DNA of 64,000 nucleotides, taken from Oscillospiraceae bacterium (lineage in GTDB: Bacteria > Bacillota > Clostridia > Oscillospirales > Oscillospiraceae). The first letter of the stretch is position 1. Every line of letters starts with the position of its first letter. The notes under the pieces are model-generated. The model was given only the letters and a program-made list of their open reading frames with translations. It was not told the origin of the DNA and searched no databases. A program made the translations under genes and the position numbers. The DNA is taken from the NCBI GenBank assembly GCA_017445385.1, contig JAFSUG010000011.1:32529-96528 (forward strand), written 5' to 3'. Below, one piece after another: positions 16,801 to 23,620 of the stretch.

Positions 16801-17340
16801 GTCTAAAATGCCGCCGCGCAGCGCAAACTGCCCTGCGCCTTCCACAAGGCTTGTGCGGCGGTAGCCGCAGGCGGTCAGCCTTTCAAGCAGCGCGGAAATT
16901 TGGCAGAATGCGCCCGTTTTCAGCCGGATTGCCGCGCTGCGGAGGTTTTCCGGCGGAATCGTGCGCTGGCAGAGCGCGCCGATGGGCGCAATCAGGCGCG
17001 GCAGTTTGCCGCATGCGAGCGCATGGAGCAGCCGAAGCCGCTGGTGATCCCATCCGCGGCTGACGGCGGAGGCGTCATAGAGCGAAAGTTCACGCTGCGG
17101 CAAAATGGGAAACTCCTCGCCGAGAAACGCCTTCAGCTCGCCCTGCAGCCGCGTTGCCGCGATCTCATCCTGGCAGACGAGCAGGGCTGCGCCCTCCGTT
17201 TCCTGCAGCAGTGATGCGATCAGATGGGTACGGCAAAGCTGCGCAGCGCCGGAAACGCCGACGGCGTTTCCCTTTTTCAGCTGCGCGGAAAGCGTTCTGT
17301 ATTCCGGCATCGCGCGCACGGCGCGCAAGAGAAGTTCCAT
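13825..17340 (-). CDS. mfd: Transcription-repair coupling factor
   Basis: An 1171-residue SF2 translocase of usual Mfd length. It displaces RNA polymerase stalled at lesions and recruits UvrA. In order: UvrB-homology region (about 20-340), RNA-polymerase interaction domain (DLHPGDYVVHEHYGIGRY), helicase core with GDVGFGKTEVA (Walker A), DEEQRFGV (DExQ box), TLSATPIPRTL and QLRGRVGRS, then the C-terminal TRCF domain. The ATG at 17340 follows GGAGG by 5 bases. It sits in the glmU-prs-pth-mfd order common in Clostridia and runs directly into the TPR gene. Confidence 0.97.
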   Translation of the reverse strand: MELLLRAVRAMPEYRTLSAQLKKGNAVGVSGAAQLCRTHLIASLLQETEGAALLVCQDEIAATRLQGELKAFLGEEFPILPQRELSLYDASAVSRGWDHQRLRLLHALACGKLPRLIAPIGALCQRTIPPENLRSAAIRLKTGAFCQISALLERLTACGYRRTSLVEGAGQFALRGGILDVYSPAEDLPVRVEFFGDEIDCMGFFDPATQRRTENLDEILLLPAAETQPGLHQGGKDGLIADLDALLARQKRRKHPHEKLIETITADKERLEADLPLPAADRYMALIYPEFACAADYLPQGAAVMLCDHGNLSRASKASQDDLGLELDSCLQSGLLAGELCDYTRSFDELCEAFAEKPTVYFDAFLASKYPEARPPKELLSFTCKQLPSYGGSLDTAADDARHYQTTGYATLVLCGGRRRAEILQEALSARGVNAVIAQTLTELPEPGQVVLTDGSLPAGLEYPTLRLAILTEGQLMAEAQPRRGRRAKAKPAGQKLQSFTDLHPGDYVVHEHYGIGRYTGIEQIKSDGVIKDYIRIAYQGTDVLFIPATQLGAITKYVGGGEEGGVRLNKLGGDGWQKTKARAKSAAKELAAGLIQLYAQRKRLPGFAFSADTPWQQEFEDAFPYAETDDQIRAIAEIKRDMESPAPMDRLLCGDVGFGKTEVALRAIMKAILDGKQAAILVPTTVLAQQHYATTINRFRGYPVEIAVLSRFQTPKQVKQTLSGLESGKIDLVIGTHKLLQKTVKFKNLGLLVVDEEQRFGVTHKERLKEMSVGVDVLTLSATPIPRTLNMALSGLRDMSTIEQPPQDRYPVQTFVLEHADPILDDAMRRELERGGQVYYLHNRTETIEETAAAIKKRLGGVEVGVAHGKMSEEELSDVMQRMVDGEIKILVCTTIIETGIDIPNVNTLIIEDADRLGLAQLHQLRGRVGRSSRRAFAYLTFRRGKVLTEVAEKRLEAIREYAEFGSGFKIAMRDLEIRGAGDLLGAEQSGHILSVGYEMYLKLLEDAVLEEKGEERPKEPDCTADLTVTANIAQDYVPAPEQRMDLYRRMALVRTQADADELLDEIVDRFGDPPKGVLNLIDIALLRAEASRAQISEIRQRDGCLWLTPYIMDFAAISAVCNQKGLRGKLSFSAGKTPMLCAKLADGEDPLKLAQTVVRAYASAQGNKE

Positions 17341-17364
17341 AAATTCCTCCGCAACGTGGGAGCG

Positions 17365-17388
17365 GGGGTGCCGGAAAACCGACACCCC
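17365..17388 (-). other. Ten-base-pair hairpin between pth and mfd
   Basis: GGGGTGTCGG and CCGGCACCCC (minus strand) pair across a TTTT loop, with one G-U. No T-run follows, so it is not a typical terminator. It may modulate mfd expression or protect mRNA ends. Confidence 0.5.
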
Positions 17389-17400
17389 TGTTCACGTTTT

Positions 17401-17988
17401 TTACAGTCCGTTAAATTTGCTTGCCGCTGCCGCGCAGCCGTCTTTTAAGATGACTTCTACGGCGGATACGGCGTGATCCAAAGCGGAATCGATCAGCTTG
17501 CTCTCCTGCGCGGAGGGCTTTGAAAGAACCCAGTCCTTCAGATCGTAGTCCGGGTGCGGCTTTTCGCCAACCCCGATTTTTACGCGCGGGAACGCTTGGC
17601 TGCCCAGCGCGGAAATGATGGATTTCAGCCCGTTATGGCCGCCGGCGGAGCCTTCGGCGCGGATGCGGACTTTTCCGGGCGGCAGCGAAATATCATCGAA
17701 CAGCACCAAAATGCGCTCGGGCGGAATCTTATAAAAAGCTGCCGCCGGCTGCACGGATAGGCCCGATGCGTTCATAAAGGTCTGCGGTTTCATCAGCAGC
17801 ACCTTTTCGCCGCCGATCGTTGCCTGCGCGGTCATTGCGCGAAAGCGCACACGGTTGACTTTCGCGCCGAGCTGCTCGGCAAGGCGATCCAATGCGAGAA
17901 ATCCGGCGTTATGGCGCGTTCGGTCGTACTGGCTGCCGGGGTTACCAAGCCCTACGATCAGCCAATTGACGGATGAACGAAACAGCAT
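17401..17988 (-). CDS. pth: Peptidyl-tRNA hydrolase
   Basis: A 195-residue enzyme that releases tRNA from prematurely dropped peptidyl-tRNAs. Family signatures are present: VGLGNPGSQYDRTRHNAGF with the catalytic His in RHNAGF, KPQTFMNASG, and GSAGGHNGLKSI. Length fits the family. Its ATG overlaps the TGA of prs (TGATG), so translation is coupled to prs. Confidence 0.96.
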   Translation of the reverse strand: MLFRSSVNWLIVGLGNPGSQYDRTRHNAGFLALDRLAEQLGAKVNRVRFRAMTAQATIGGEKVLLMKPQTFMNASGLSVQPAAAFYKIPPERILVLFDDISLPPGKVRIRAEGSAGGHNGLKSIISALGSQAFPRVKIGVGEKPHPDYDLKDWVLSKPSAQESKLIDSALDHAVSAVEVILKDGCAAAASKFNGL

Positions 17989-18944
17989 CAGAACATGACC
18001 GACAGCGACGATTCGTCATACGTCCGCTGGATTGCCTCGGCGAACATCGGCGAAACGTCCAGAACCTTGATCTTGCCGGTTGCCAGCGCTTTTTCGCTAA
18101 TGGGGATTGTGTTGAGCAGCGCCAGCTCCTTGATTGGGCTGTCCACAAGGCGGTCAAGCGCCGGACCAGAGAGCACGCCGTGCGATGCGCAGGCGTAAAC
18201 TTCCGTTGCGCCGCCGACTTCGCTGATTGCCTTTGCCGCGTTACAGAGGCTGCCCGCGGTATCGACCATATCGTCAAAGAGGATACACTTTTTGCCGGAA
18301 ACGTCGCCGATGACGTTCATAACTTCGCACTGGTTCGCCTTTTCGCGGCGCTTATCCACGATGGCAAGACCCATACCCATCTTGTTGGCGAAAGCGCGTG
18401 CGCGCGAAACGCTGCCAACGTCCGGGGAAACGACGACCATCTGCTCGGGATGCTCGAACTTGCCGAGATAGTAGTCAACGAAGACGGGATTTCCCAGCAG
18501 GTTATCCACGGGGATATCAAAGAAGCCCTGGATCTGCGCCGCGTGCAGGTCCATTGTAAGGACGCGGTCTGCGCCGGCGGCAACGATCATGTTTGCAACG
18601 AGCTTTGCGGAGATGGGATCGCGGCCTTTTGCCTTGCGGTCCTGCCGCGCGTAGCCGAAGTACGGCATAACTGCGGTGATGCGGCCTGCAGAAGCGCGCT
18701 TGCAGGCGTCGATCATAATCAGAAGCTCCATCAGATTGTTGTTGACGGGCTTGCAGGTGGACTGAACGATGAAAACGTCGCTGCCGCGAACGGTTTCGTT
18801 GATCGTAACGGAAACCTCGCCGTCGGCGAAGGTGGTTACGCTGCAGTCACCCATCGGCAAGCCGAGCGTCCGGCAGACGCCTTCGGCAAATGCCGGATTC
18901 GCGTTTGCGCTGAAAACTTTGACATCTTTACCGTGTGCAATCAT
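17988..18944 (-). CDS. prs: Ribose-phosphate pyrophosphokinase
   Basis: A 318-residue class I PRPP synthetase: ribose-5-phosphate + ATP to PRPP + AMP, feeding nucleotide, His and Trp synthesis. Visible motifs: YFGYARQDRK, the flexible-loop region, VVSPDVGSVSRARAFA, and the PRPP-binding CILFDDMVDTAGSL. Start at 18944 behind GAGAGGT; the in-frame extension upstream has no ribosome-binding site. It lies 29 bases behind glmU and overlaps pth. Confidence 0.97.
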   Translation of the reverse strand: MIAHGKDVKVFSANANPAFAEGVCRTLGLPMGDCSVTTFADGEVSVTINETVRGSDVFIVQSTCKPVNNNLMELLIMIDACKRASAGRITAVMPYFGYARQDRKAKGRDPISAKLVANMIVAAGADRVLTMDLHAAQIQGFFDIPVDNLLGNPVFVDYYLGKFEHPEQMVVVSPDVGSVSRARAFANKMGMGLAIVDKRREKANQCEVMNVIGDVSGKKCILFDDMVDTAGSLCNAAKAISEVGGATEVYACASHGVLSGPALDRLVDSPIKELALLNTIPISEKALATGKIKVLDVSPMFAEAIQRTYDESSLSVMF

Positions 18945-18973
18945 GGTCGTGTACCTCTCTATGTAAAATTTTA

Positions 18974-20158
18974 TTATTTCTGCTCTTTCACTTTGTGGTT
19001 GGCAGCCCAATCCTTTTTGATGGTCTGGCGCGCGCGCGCAATGGCGAGCGCGTTATCCGGAACGTCGTCGGTAATGGTGGAGCCGGCGGCGGTATACGCG
19101 CCGGAGCCGAGCGTGACCGGCGCAACGAGGTTGGAGTTGCAGCCGATGAAGCAGTTGTCGCCGATGAGCGTGCGGTGCTTTTTCGCGCGGTCGTAGTTGA
19201 CGGTGACCGTTCCGCAGCCGAAGTTCACGTTCTTGCCGACGTCGCTGTCGCCCACGTAGGTCAGATGCGAGATCTTCGTACCGTCGCCGATCGTGGAGTT
19301 CTTCACCTCTACGAAGTCGCCCACGCGGCAGTGGCTTCCGATCACGGTGCCGGGGCGGACGTAGGCGTAAGGTCCGACGGTGGTTTCGTAGCCGACGATC
19401 GCATCGTACAGGTGCGATGCCTTGACCGACGCGCCGTCATCGACCTTGGTATCTTCCAAATAGGTGTTCGGACCGATCGTGCAGTTTTGCCCGATTACGG
19501 TGCGTCCGCGCAGGATCGTACCCGGCAGCAAAACCGTGCCCGCGCCCACGAAAACGTCGGGATCGACGTAGCAATTATCGAAATCCCAAATCTCAACGCC
19601 GTTTTCCGCAAGGCGCGTTAAAATGTCGCGGCGCAGTACCGGCTGCCATGCGGCAAGGTCGGTTGCGGTGTGGATGGAGTAGAAGCCGTCGCGGTCGGAG
19701 AGGGCTTTGCCCTTTTCGCCGAGGAAATCGTTAAAGCCGTCGTGGCGGTCGATTGCGTCCATCAGCGCGCGGCGGCCTACGAGATACGCGCCGGAGGCAA
19801 CCGGCGGCTTGCTGAAATCGGGCGCAGCCGAGCCCGGCAGGCGCATGACCGGCGCGGTCAGAACGAGAACCTCGGAATCGGCATCGTCCGCCGTGGAGAG
19901 AAACACGTGGAGCTGATCAGAGGTGTCGGGACCGGAGGAGAACGTTACGTTCGCTTCTTCCGGGAAGCAGGCGCGCGCGCTTTCGATCAGCGTGTCCTTC
20001 GCAGCCAAAAAGAAACGCTCACATCCGCCTGCGGCAAGTTCCGCCGCAAGCCATGAGAGCATGGGACGACCCATGACGTTTTGCAGCATCAAGGGCCGGT
20101 TATATCCTGTTTTCGCGGTATCATCGGTCAAAAAAATAACCGCGGATCGCTGAGCCAT
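18974..20158 (-). CDS. GlmU-like acetyltransferase with degenerate uridylyltransferase domain
   Basis: A 394-residue protein, about 60 residues shorter than GlmU. The C-terminal left-handed beta-helix (about 190-380) is well preserved, including the region around GSHCRVGDFVEVKNS, the catalytic-type His in ISHLTYVGDSDVG, and NFGCGTVTVNYD. It should acetylate glucosamine-1-phosphate. The N-terminal pyrophosphorylase domain is reduced: the LAAGxGTRM nucleotide loop is replaced by IFLTDDTAKTGYNRP. It is therefore probably inactive in UDP transfer. Its place ahead of prs-pth-mfd matches where glmU sits in Clostridia. A separate uridylyltransferase would then be needed. Confidence 0.85.
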   Translation of the reverse strand: MAQRSAVIFLTDDTAKTGYNRPLMLQNVMGRPMLSWLAAELAAGGCERFFLAAKDTLIESARACFPEEANVTFSSGPDTSDQLHVFLSTADDADSEVLVLTAPVMRLPGSAAPDFSKPPVASGAYLVGRRALMDAIDRHDGFNDFLGEKGKALSDRDGFYSIHTATDLAAWQPVLRRDILTRLAENGVEIWDFDNCYVDPDVFVGAGTVLLPGTILRGRTVIGQNCTIGPNTYLEDTKVDDGASVKASHLYDAIVGYETTVGPYAYVRPGTVIGSHCRVGDFVEVKNSTIGDGTKISHLTYVGDSDVGKNVNFGCGTVTVNYDRAKKHRTLIGDNCFIGCNSNLVAPVTLGSGAYTAAGSTITDDVPDNALAIARARQTIKKDWAANHKVKEQK

Positions 20159-20250
20159 AACAGATCACGTCCTTTCAAGACCTTCTCTTTCAGTTAGATT
20201 ATACCAAATAAATATGCCTTTGTACAGGGCTATTTTCAAAGGAAAGACAC

Positions 20251-20279
20251 TTGTCAAGCGGTAAAAAATAGTATAGAAT
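20251..20279 (+). promoter_or_regulatory. Promoter of the lysyl-tRNA synthetase gene
   Basis: TTGTCA, 17-base spacer, TAGAAT, 42 bases ahead of the ATG. No T-box leader structure is visible in the short 5' region. Confidence 0.6.
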
Positions 20280-20320
20280 GTACAATTGAAGTTATTTCCG
20301 TATCGCAAGGAGGAACTGCT

Positions 20321-22357
20321 ATGCACTGGTCAGAAAAAATCGCGCAGGAGGTCGTCCGGCGCAACCCCGATAAGGACGAGTACGTCTGCGCGGCAGGCAT
20401 CAGCCCGTCCGGTTCCATTCATATCGGCAATTTCCGCGACGTTGCTACGAGCTATTTCGTTGCGCGCGCGCTCAAAAAGATGGGCAAAAAATCGCGGCTG
20501 CTCTTCTCCTGGGATGAATACGATCGCTGCCGCAAGATCCCGGTCAACGTGCGCGAGGTCGTTGGCGACAGCTACGATAAATACATCGGCTGCCCGTACG
20601 TAGACATTCCCGATCCCTGGGGCTGCTGCGCAAACTACGCCGAGCATTTCGAGCGCGAGTTCCTCGCATCGATGGAGCGCTTCGGCATCGAGCTGGACTG
20701 CCGCTATCAGGCGCAGATGTACCGCTCGGGCAAGTACCGCGATGATATTATCGAGTCGCTCAAAAAGCGCGGTGAGATCTTTGAGATCCTCGATTCGTTC
20801 AAAACGAAGGAAGCCGGCAAGAGCGAGCAGGAGCTGAAAGCCGAGCATGACGCGGAGAAGGCGAAATACTATCCGGCTACGATCTTCTGCCCGGAATGCG
20901 GCACGGACTTTACAACGATCGACAGCCTTTCCGATGATTTCGTTGCGGAGTTCTCCTGCCGCTGCGGCTACCACGGCACGTTCGATTTCAAAACCGAAAC
21001 GAACTGCAAGCTGGCGTGGAAGGTCGATTGGCCGATGCGCTGGCGCTATGAGGGCGTCGATTTCGAACCGGGCGGCAAGGACCATGCCGCGCCCACCGGC
21101 TCTTATAACAACGCGAAGGTTGTATCAAAGAAGATTTTCGGCCATGAAGCGCCGCTGTTCCAGGGGTATGAGTTCATCGGCATCAAGGGCATGACGGGCA
21201 AAATGTCCGGCTCCACCGGCCTGAACCTCACGCCCGATACGCTGCTGAAGCTCTATGAGCCGGAGATCATCCTTTGGCTCTATTCCAAAACCGAGCCGAC
21301 GCGCGCGTTCGACTTCTGCTTTGACGACGGCATTTTGAAGCAGTACTTCGAATTTGACCGTATGCTCACAAGCGTGCGCGAGGGCAAGGCGGATGCGCTG
21401 ACGCAGGCGACAATGTATAATTGCACGGTGGAGGGCCACACGGTGCAGACCGTTCCGATGAGCCTGCTCGTGCAGATGGGCAGCGTTGTGGATTTCAACG
21501 TGCCGATGCTGGAAACGGTGTTTGAAAAGATCGGAACGCCGTATAAATACGCCGATTTCGCCGACCGTCTGGAGCGCGCGAAATTCTGGCTGGAGCAGTG
21601 CGCGCCCGACCAGGTCAACCGCCTGGAGAAAAAGCGCAACTGGGCGGTTTATAACGAGCTTTCCAATGAGGAAAAAGAGGAAATCCGCCGCCTGCATGAT
21701 TATCTCGCAGCTACGAACGATTCGCTCGATGAACTCAATACCGCCATCTATGCGATCCCTGCCGAGCTTTACGGCTTGGAAAAGGGCAGCAAGGAGCTGA
21801 AAGAGAAGCAGTCCGCGTTCTTCCGCAACGTGTATCGCCTGCTGCTCGGCAGAGAGAAAGGACCGCGCCTGTATCTGTTCCTGTATGCAATCGAGCGCGA
21901 CCGTTATCTGGGTCTTCTGGACTTCTCCTATCCGATGACGGAGGAAGAGGCAAAGCAGCCCGAGCCGGAAGAAACGGAAGTCAAGCCCGAAAAGGTCTAC
22001 GGCGATCCCGATCCGGTGCAGCCGGTGAAGGACGAGATTGATATTGATTTCTTTGATAAGCTGGATCTGCGCGTCTGCAAGATCGTAAAATGCGCGGAGA
22101 TCCGCAAGAGCGCAAACTGCCTCAAGCTCACGCTGGACGATGGCTTGGAGGGCAGAGTGATCGTCTCCTCGATCAAGCACGATTATACGCCTGAGGAGCT
22201 GATCGGCAAAAAGATTATCGTTGTTGCAAACCTCAAGCCCACGCGCATCACGGGCGTAACGAGCCAGGGTATGCTGCTCGCCGGCACGAACAATGCCTGC
22301 GGCTGCAAGGTGATTTTTGTGGACGATGCGATTCCCGTAGGAACGCAGATCAAATAG
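20321..22357 (+). CDS. lysS: Class I lysyl-tRNA synthetase with C-terminal tRNA-binding domain
   Basis: A 678-residue enzyme charging tRNA-Lys. It is the class I (archaeal-type) form: HIGH-like SGSIHIGNF near residue 30, zinc-finger-like CPECG/CRCG around 190-220, and the KMSKS-equivalent KMSGSTG near 290. Class I LysRS proteins are around 520-530 residues. Here residues about 570-678 add an EMAP-II/Trbp111-like OB fold (IDIDFFDKLDLRVCKIV, then GMLLAGTN). That domain is more usual on MetRS or PheRS-beta and increases tRNA affinity. The ATG follows AAGGAGGAACTGCT. Confidence 0.94.
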   Translation: MHWSEKIAQEVVRRNPDKDEYVCAAGISPSGSIHIGNFRDVATSYFVARALKKMGKKSRLLFSWDEYDRCRKIPVNVREVVGDSYDKYIGCPYVDIPDPWGCCANYAEHFEREFLASMERFGIELDCRYQAQMYRSGKYRDDIIESLKKRGEIFEILDSFKTKEAGKSEQELKAEHDAEKAKYYPATIFCPECGTDFTTIDSLSDDFVAEFSCRCGYHGTFDFKTETNCKLAWKVDWPMRWRYEGVDFEPGGKDHAAPTGSYNNAKVVSKKIFGHEAPLFQGYEFIGIKGMTGKMSGSTGLNLTPDTLLKLYEPEIILWLYSKTEPTRAFDFCFDDGILKQYFEFDRMLTSVREGKADALTQATMYNCTVEGHTVQTVPMSLLVQMGSVVDFNVPMLETVFEKIGTPYKYADFADRLERAKFWLEQCAPDQVNRLEKKRNWAVYNELSNEEKEEIRRLHDYLAATNDSLDELNTAIYAIPAELYGLEKGSKELKEKQSAFFRNVYRLLLGREKGPRLYLFLYAIERDRYLGLLDFSYPMTEEEAKQPEPEETEVKPEKVYGDPDPVQPVKDEIDIDFFDKLDLRVCKIVKCAEIRKSANCLKLTLDDGLEGRVIVSSIKHDYTPEELIGKKIIVVANLKPTRITGVTSQGMLLAGTNNACGCKVIFVDDAIPVGTQIK

Positions 22358-22371
22358 AAAGAAGGCAAAAA

Positions 22372-23580
22372 ATGCAAGTTTCAGCAGTGCTCTCCATCAC
22401 GGGCATTCCGTTTTTAATGCATACGATCTTCTTGATCTCCGCCGTCGGCTACGGTCTCGGCAGAATCAAGGTCGGCGGCGTCAGCCTCGGCACGGCGGGC
22501 GTATTCATCGTTGCGCTGCTCTACGGCTGCTTCTTCTACGTTTCGCTGAAGGATCAGCTCGTTGCAGGCGAAGCGTCCTACGTCACCTCCGCGCTGAAGA
22601 TCGTTGAAAACGTCGGTCTGATCCTGTTCGTTACGGCGGTCGGCTTCATCGCGGGACCCAGCTTCGTGAGCAATTTCAAAAAGAACTTTACGTCTTATAT
22701 CCTGCTCGGTCTTGTGATCATTCTTGCCGGCGGCTTAACGTGCGTTGCCTGCATCTTCATCGGCCGCAATTTCTCGGACCTCAACAACCAGGAGCTCACC
22801 GCCATGCTGGTCGGTCTGCTCTCCGGCAGCCTGACATCCACCCCGGCGTTCTCCGCCGCGAAGGCAACCGTTGCCGAGGAGCTGGAAAGCATCGTTTCCG
22901 TGGGTCACGGCATCGCTTACCTGTTCGGCGTTGTGGGCGTCGTTCTGTTCGTGCAGCTGATGCCGAAGCTCCTCAAGGCGGATATGGCGGAAGAGCGCAA
23001 GCTGATGCGCGTCGGCGCAACCGAGCCGCGCAAGCTGCCCGAGGGGCTGATGGAATTTGATCCCTTCGGCTTTATGCCGTTCGCGCTTGCCGCGCTGCTG
23101 GGCCTTCTGATCGGCAATATCAAAATCGGCAACTTCTCGCTCACAACAACCGGCGGCTGCTTGCTGATGGGTCTTGTGTTCGGTCACTTCGGCAGAATCG
23201 GCAAGGTCTCCTTCACGCCGAAGGATTCCACGCTGAAGGTCTTCCGCGAGCTCGGTCTGATGCTGTTTCTGATCGGCGCAGGCGTTGCCGGCGGCGAAGC
23301 GTTCGTCCGGTATTTCGATGCGCTCTACTTCGTTTACGGCATCGTCATGACGATCATCCCGATGATCGTCGGCTTCATCCTCGCAAAGCGCGTGATGAAG
23401 CTGAGTCTGCTCAATAACCTCGGCTCGATTACCGGCGGCATGACCTCCACCCCTGCGCTCGGCACGCTGATCAACGTTGCCGGAACGGACGACGTTGCAA
23501 ACGCTTATGCCGCAACGTATCCCATCGCGCTGATTTCGGTGGTGCTGATCTCGCAGCTCATCATCCTCTGGTTCTCATAA
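22372..23580 (+). CDS. AspT/YidE-family transporter
   Basis: A 402-residue membrane protein built of two similar halves. Each carries the family's glycine-rich TSTPA motif: GLLSGSLTSTPAFSAAK in the first half and ITGGMTSTPALGTL in the second. Family members such as aspartate:alanine antiporters exchange amino acids or dicarboxylates. The central RCK (TrkA-C) domains found in many relatives are absent; a 30-residue charged loop stands in their place. It starts 14 bases after lysS behind AAAGAAGG, so the two may be co-transcribed. Substrate unknown. Confidence 0.82.
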   Translation: MQVSAVLSITGIPFLMHTIFLISAVGYGLGRIKVGGVSLGTAGVFIVALLYGCFFYVSLKDQLVAGEASYVTSALKIVENVGLILFVTAVGFIAGPSFVSNFKKNFTSYILLGLVIILAGGLTCVACIFIGRNFSDLNNQELTAMLVGLLSGSLTSTPAFSAAKATVAEELESIVSVGHGIAYLFGVVGVVLFVQLMPKLLKADMAEERKLMRVGATEPRKLPEGLMEFDPFGFMPFALAALLGLLIGNIKIGNFSLTTTGGCLLMGLVFGHFGRIGKVSFTPKDSTLKVFRELGLMLFLIGAGVAGGEAFVRYFDALYFVYGIVMTIIPMIVGFILAKRVMKLSLLNNLGSITGGMTSTPALGTLINVAGTDDVANAYAATYPIALISVVLISQLIILWFS

Positions 23581-23587
23581 AAAGCAG

Positions 23588-23620
23588 AAAAAGACCATGC
23601 TGCAAGCATGGTCTTTTTTT
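23588..23620. terminator. Bidirectional terminator
   Basis: AAGACCATGC/GCATGGTCTT stem with A-run and T-run between the convergent transporter and P-type ATPase genes; it overlaps the ATPase stop. Confidence 0.87.

Noticed and set aside
20159..20320. T-box leader for lysS
   Set aside because: The leader between the promoter and ATG is only about 40 bases, too short for a T-box, and no T-box motif is present.
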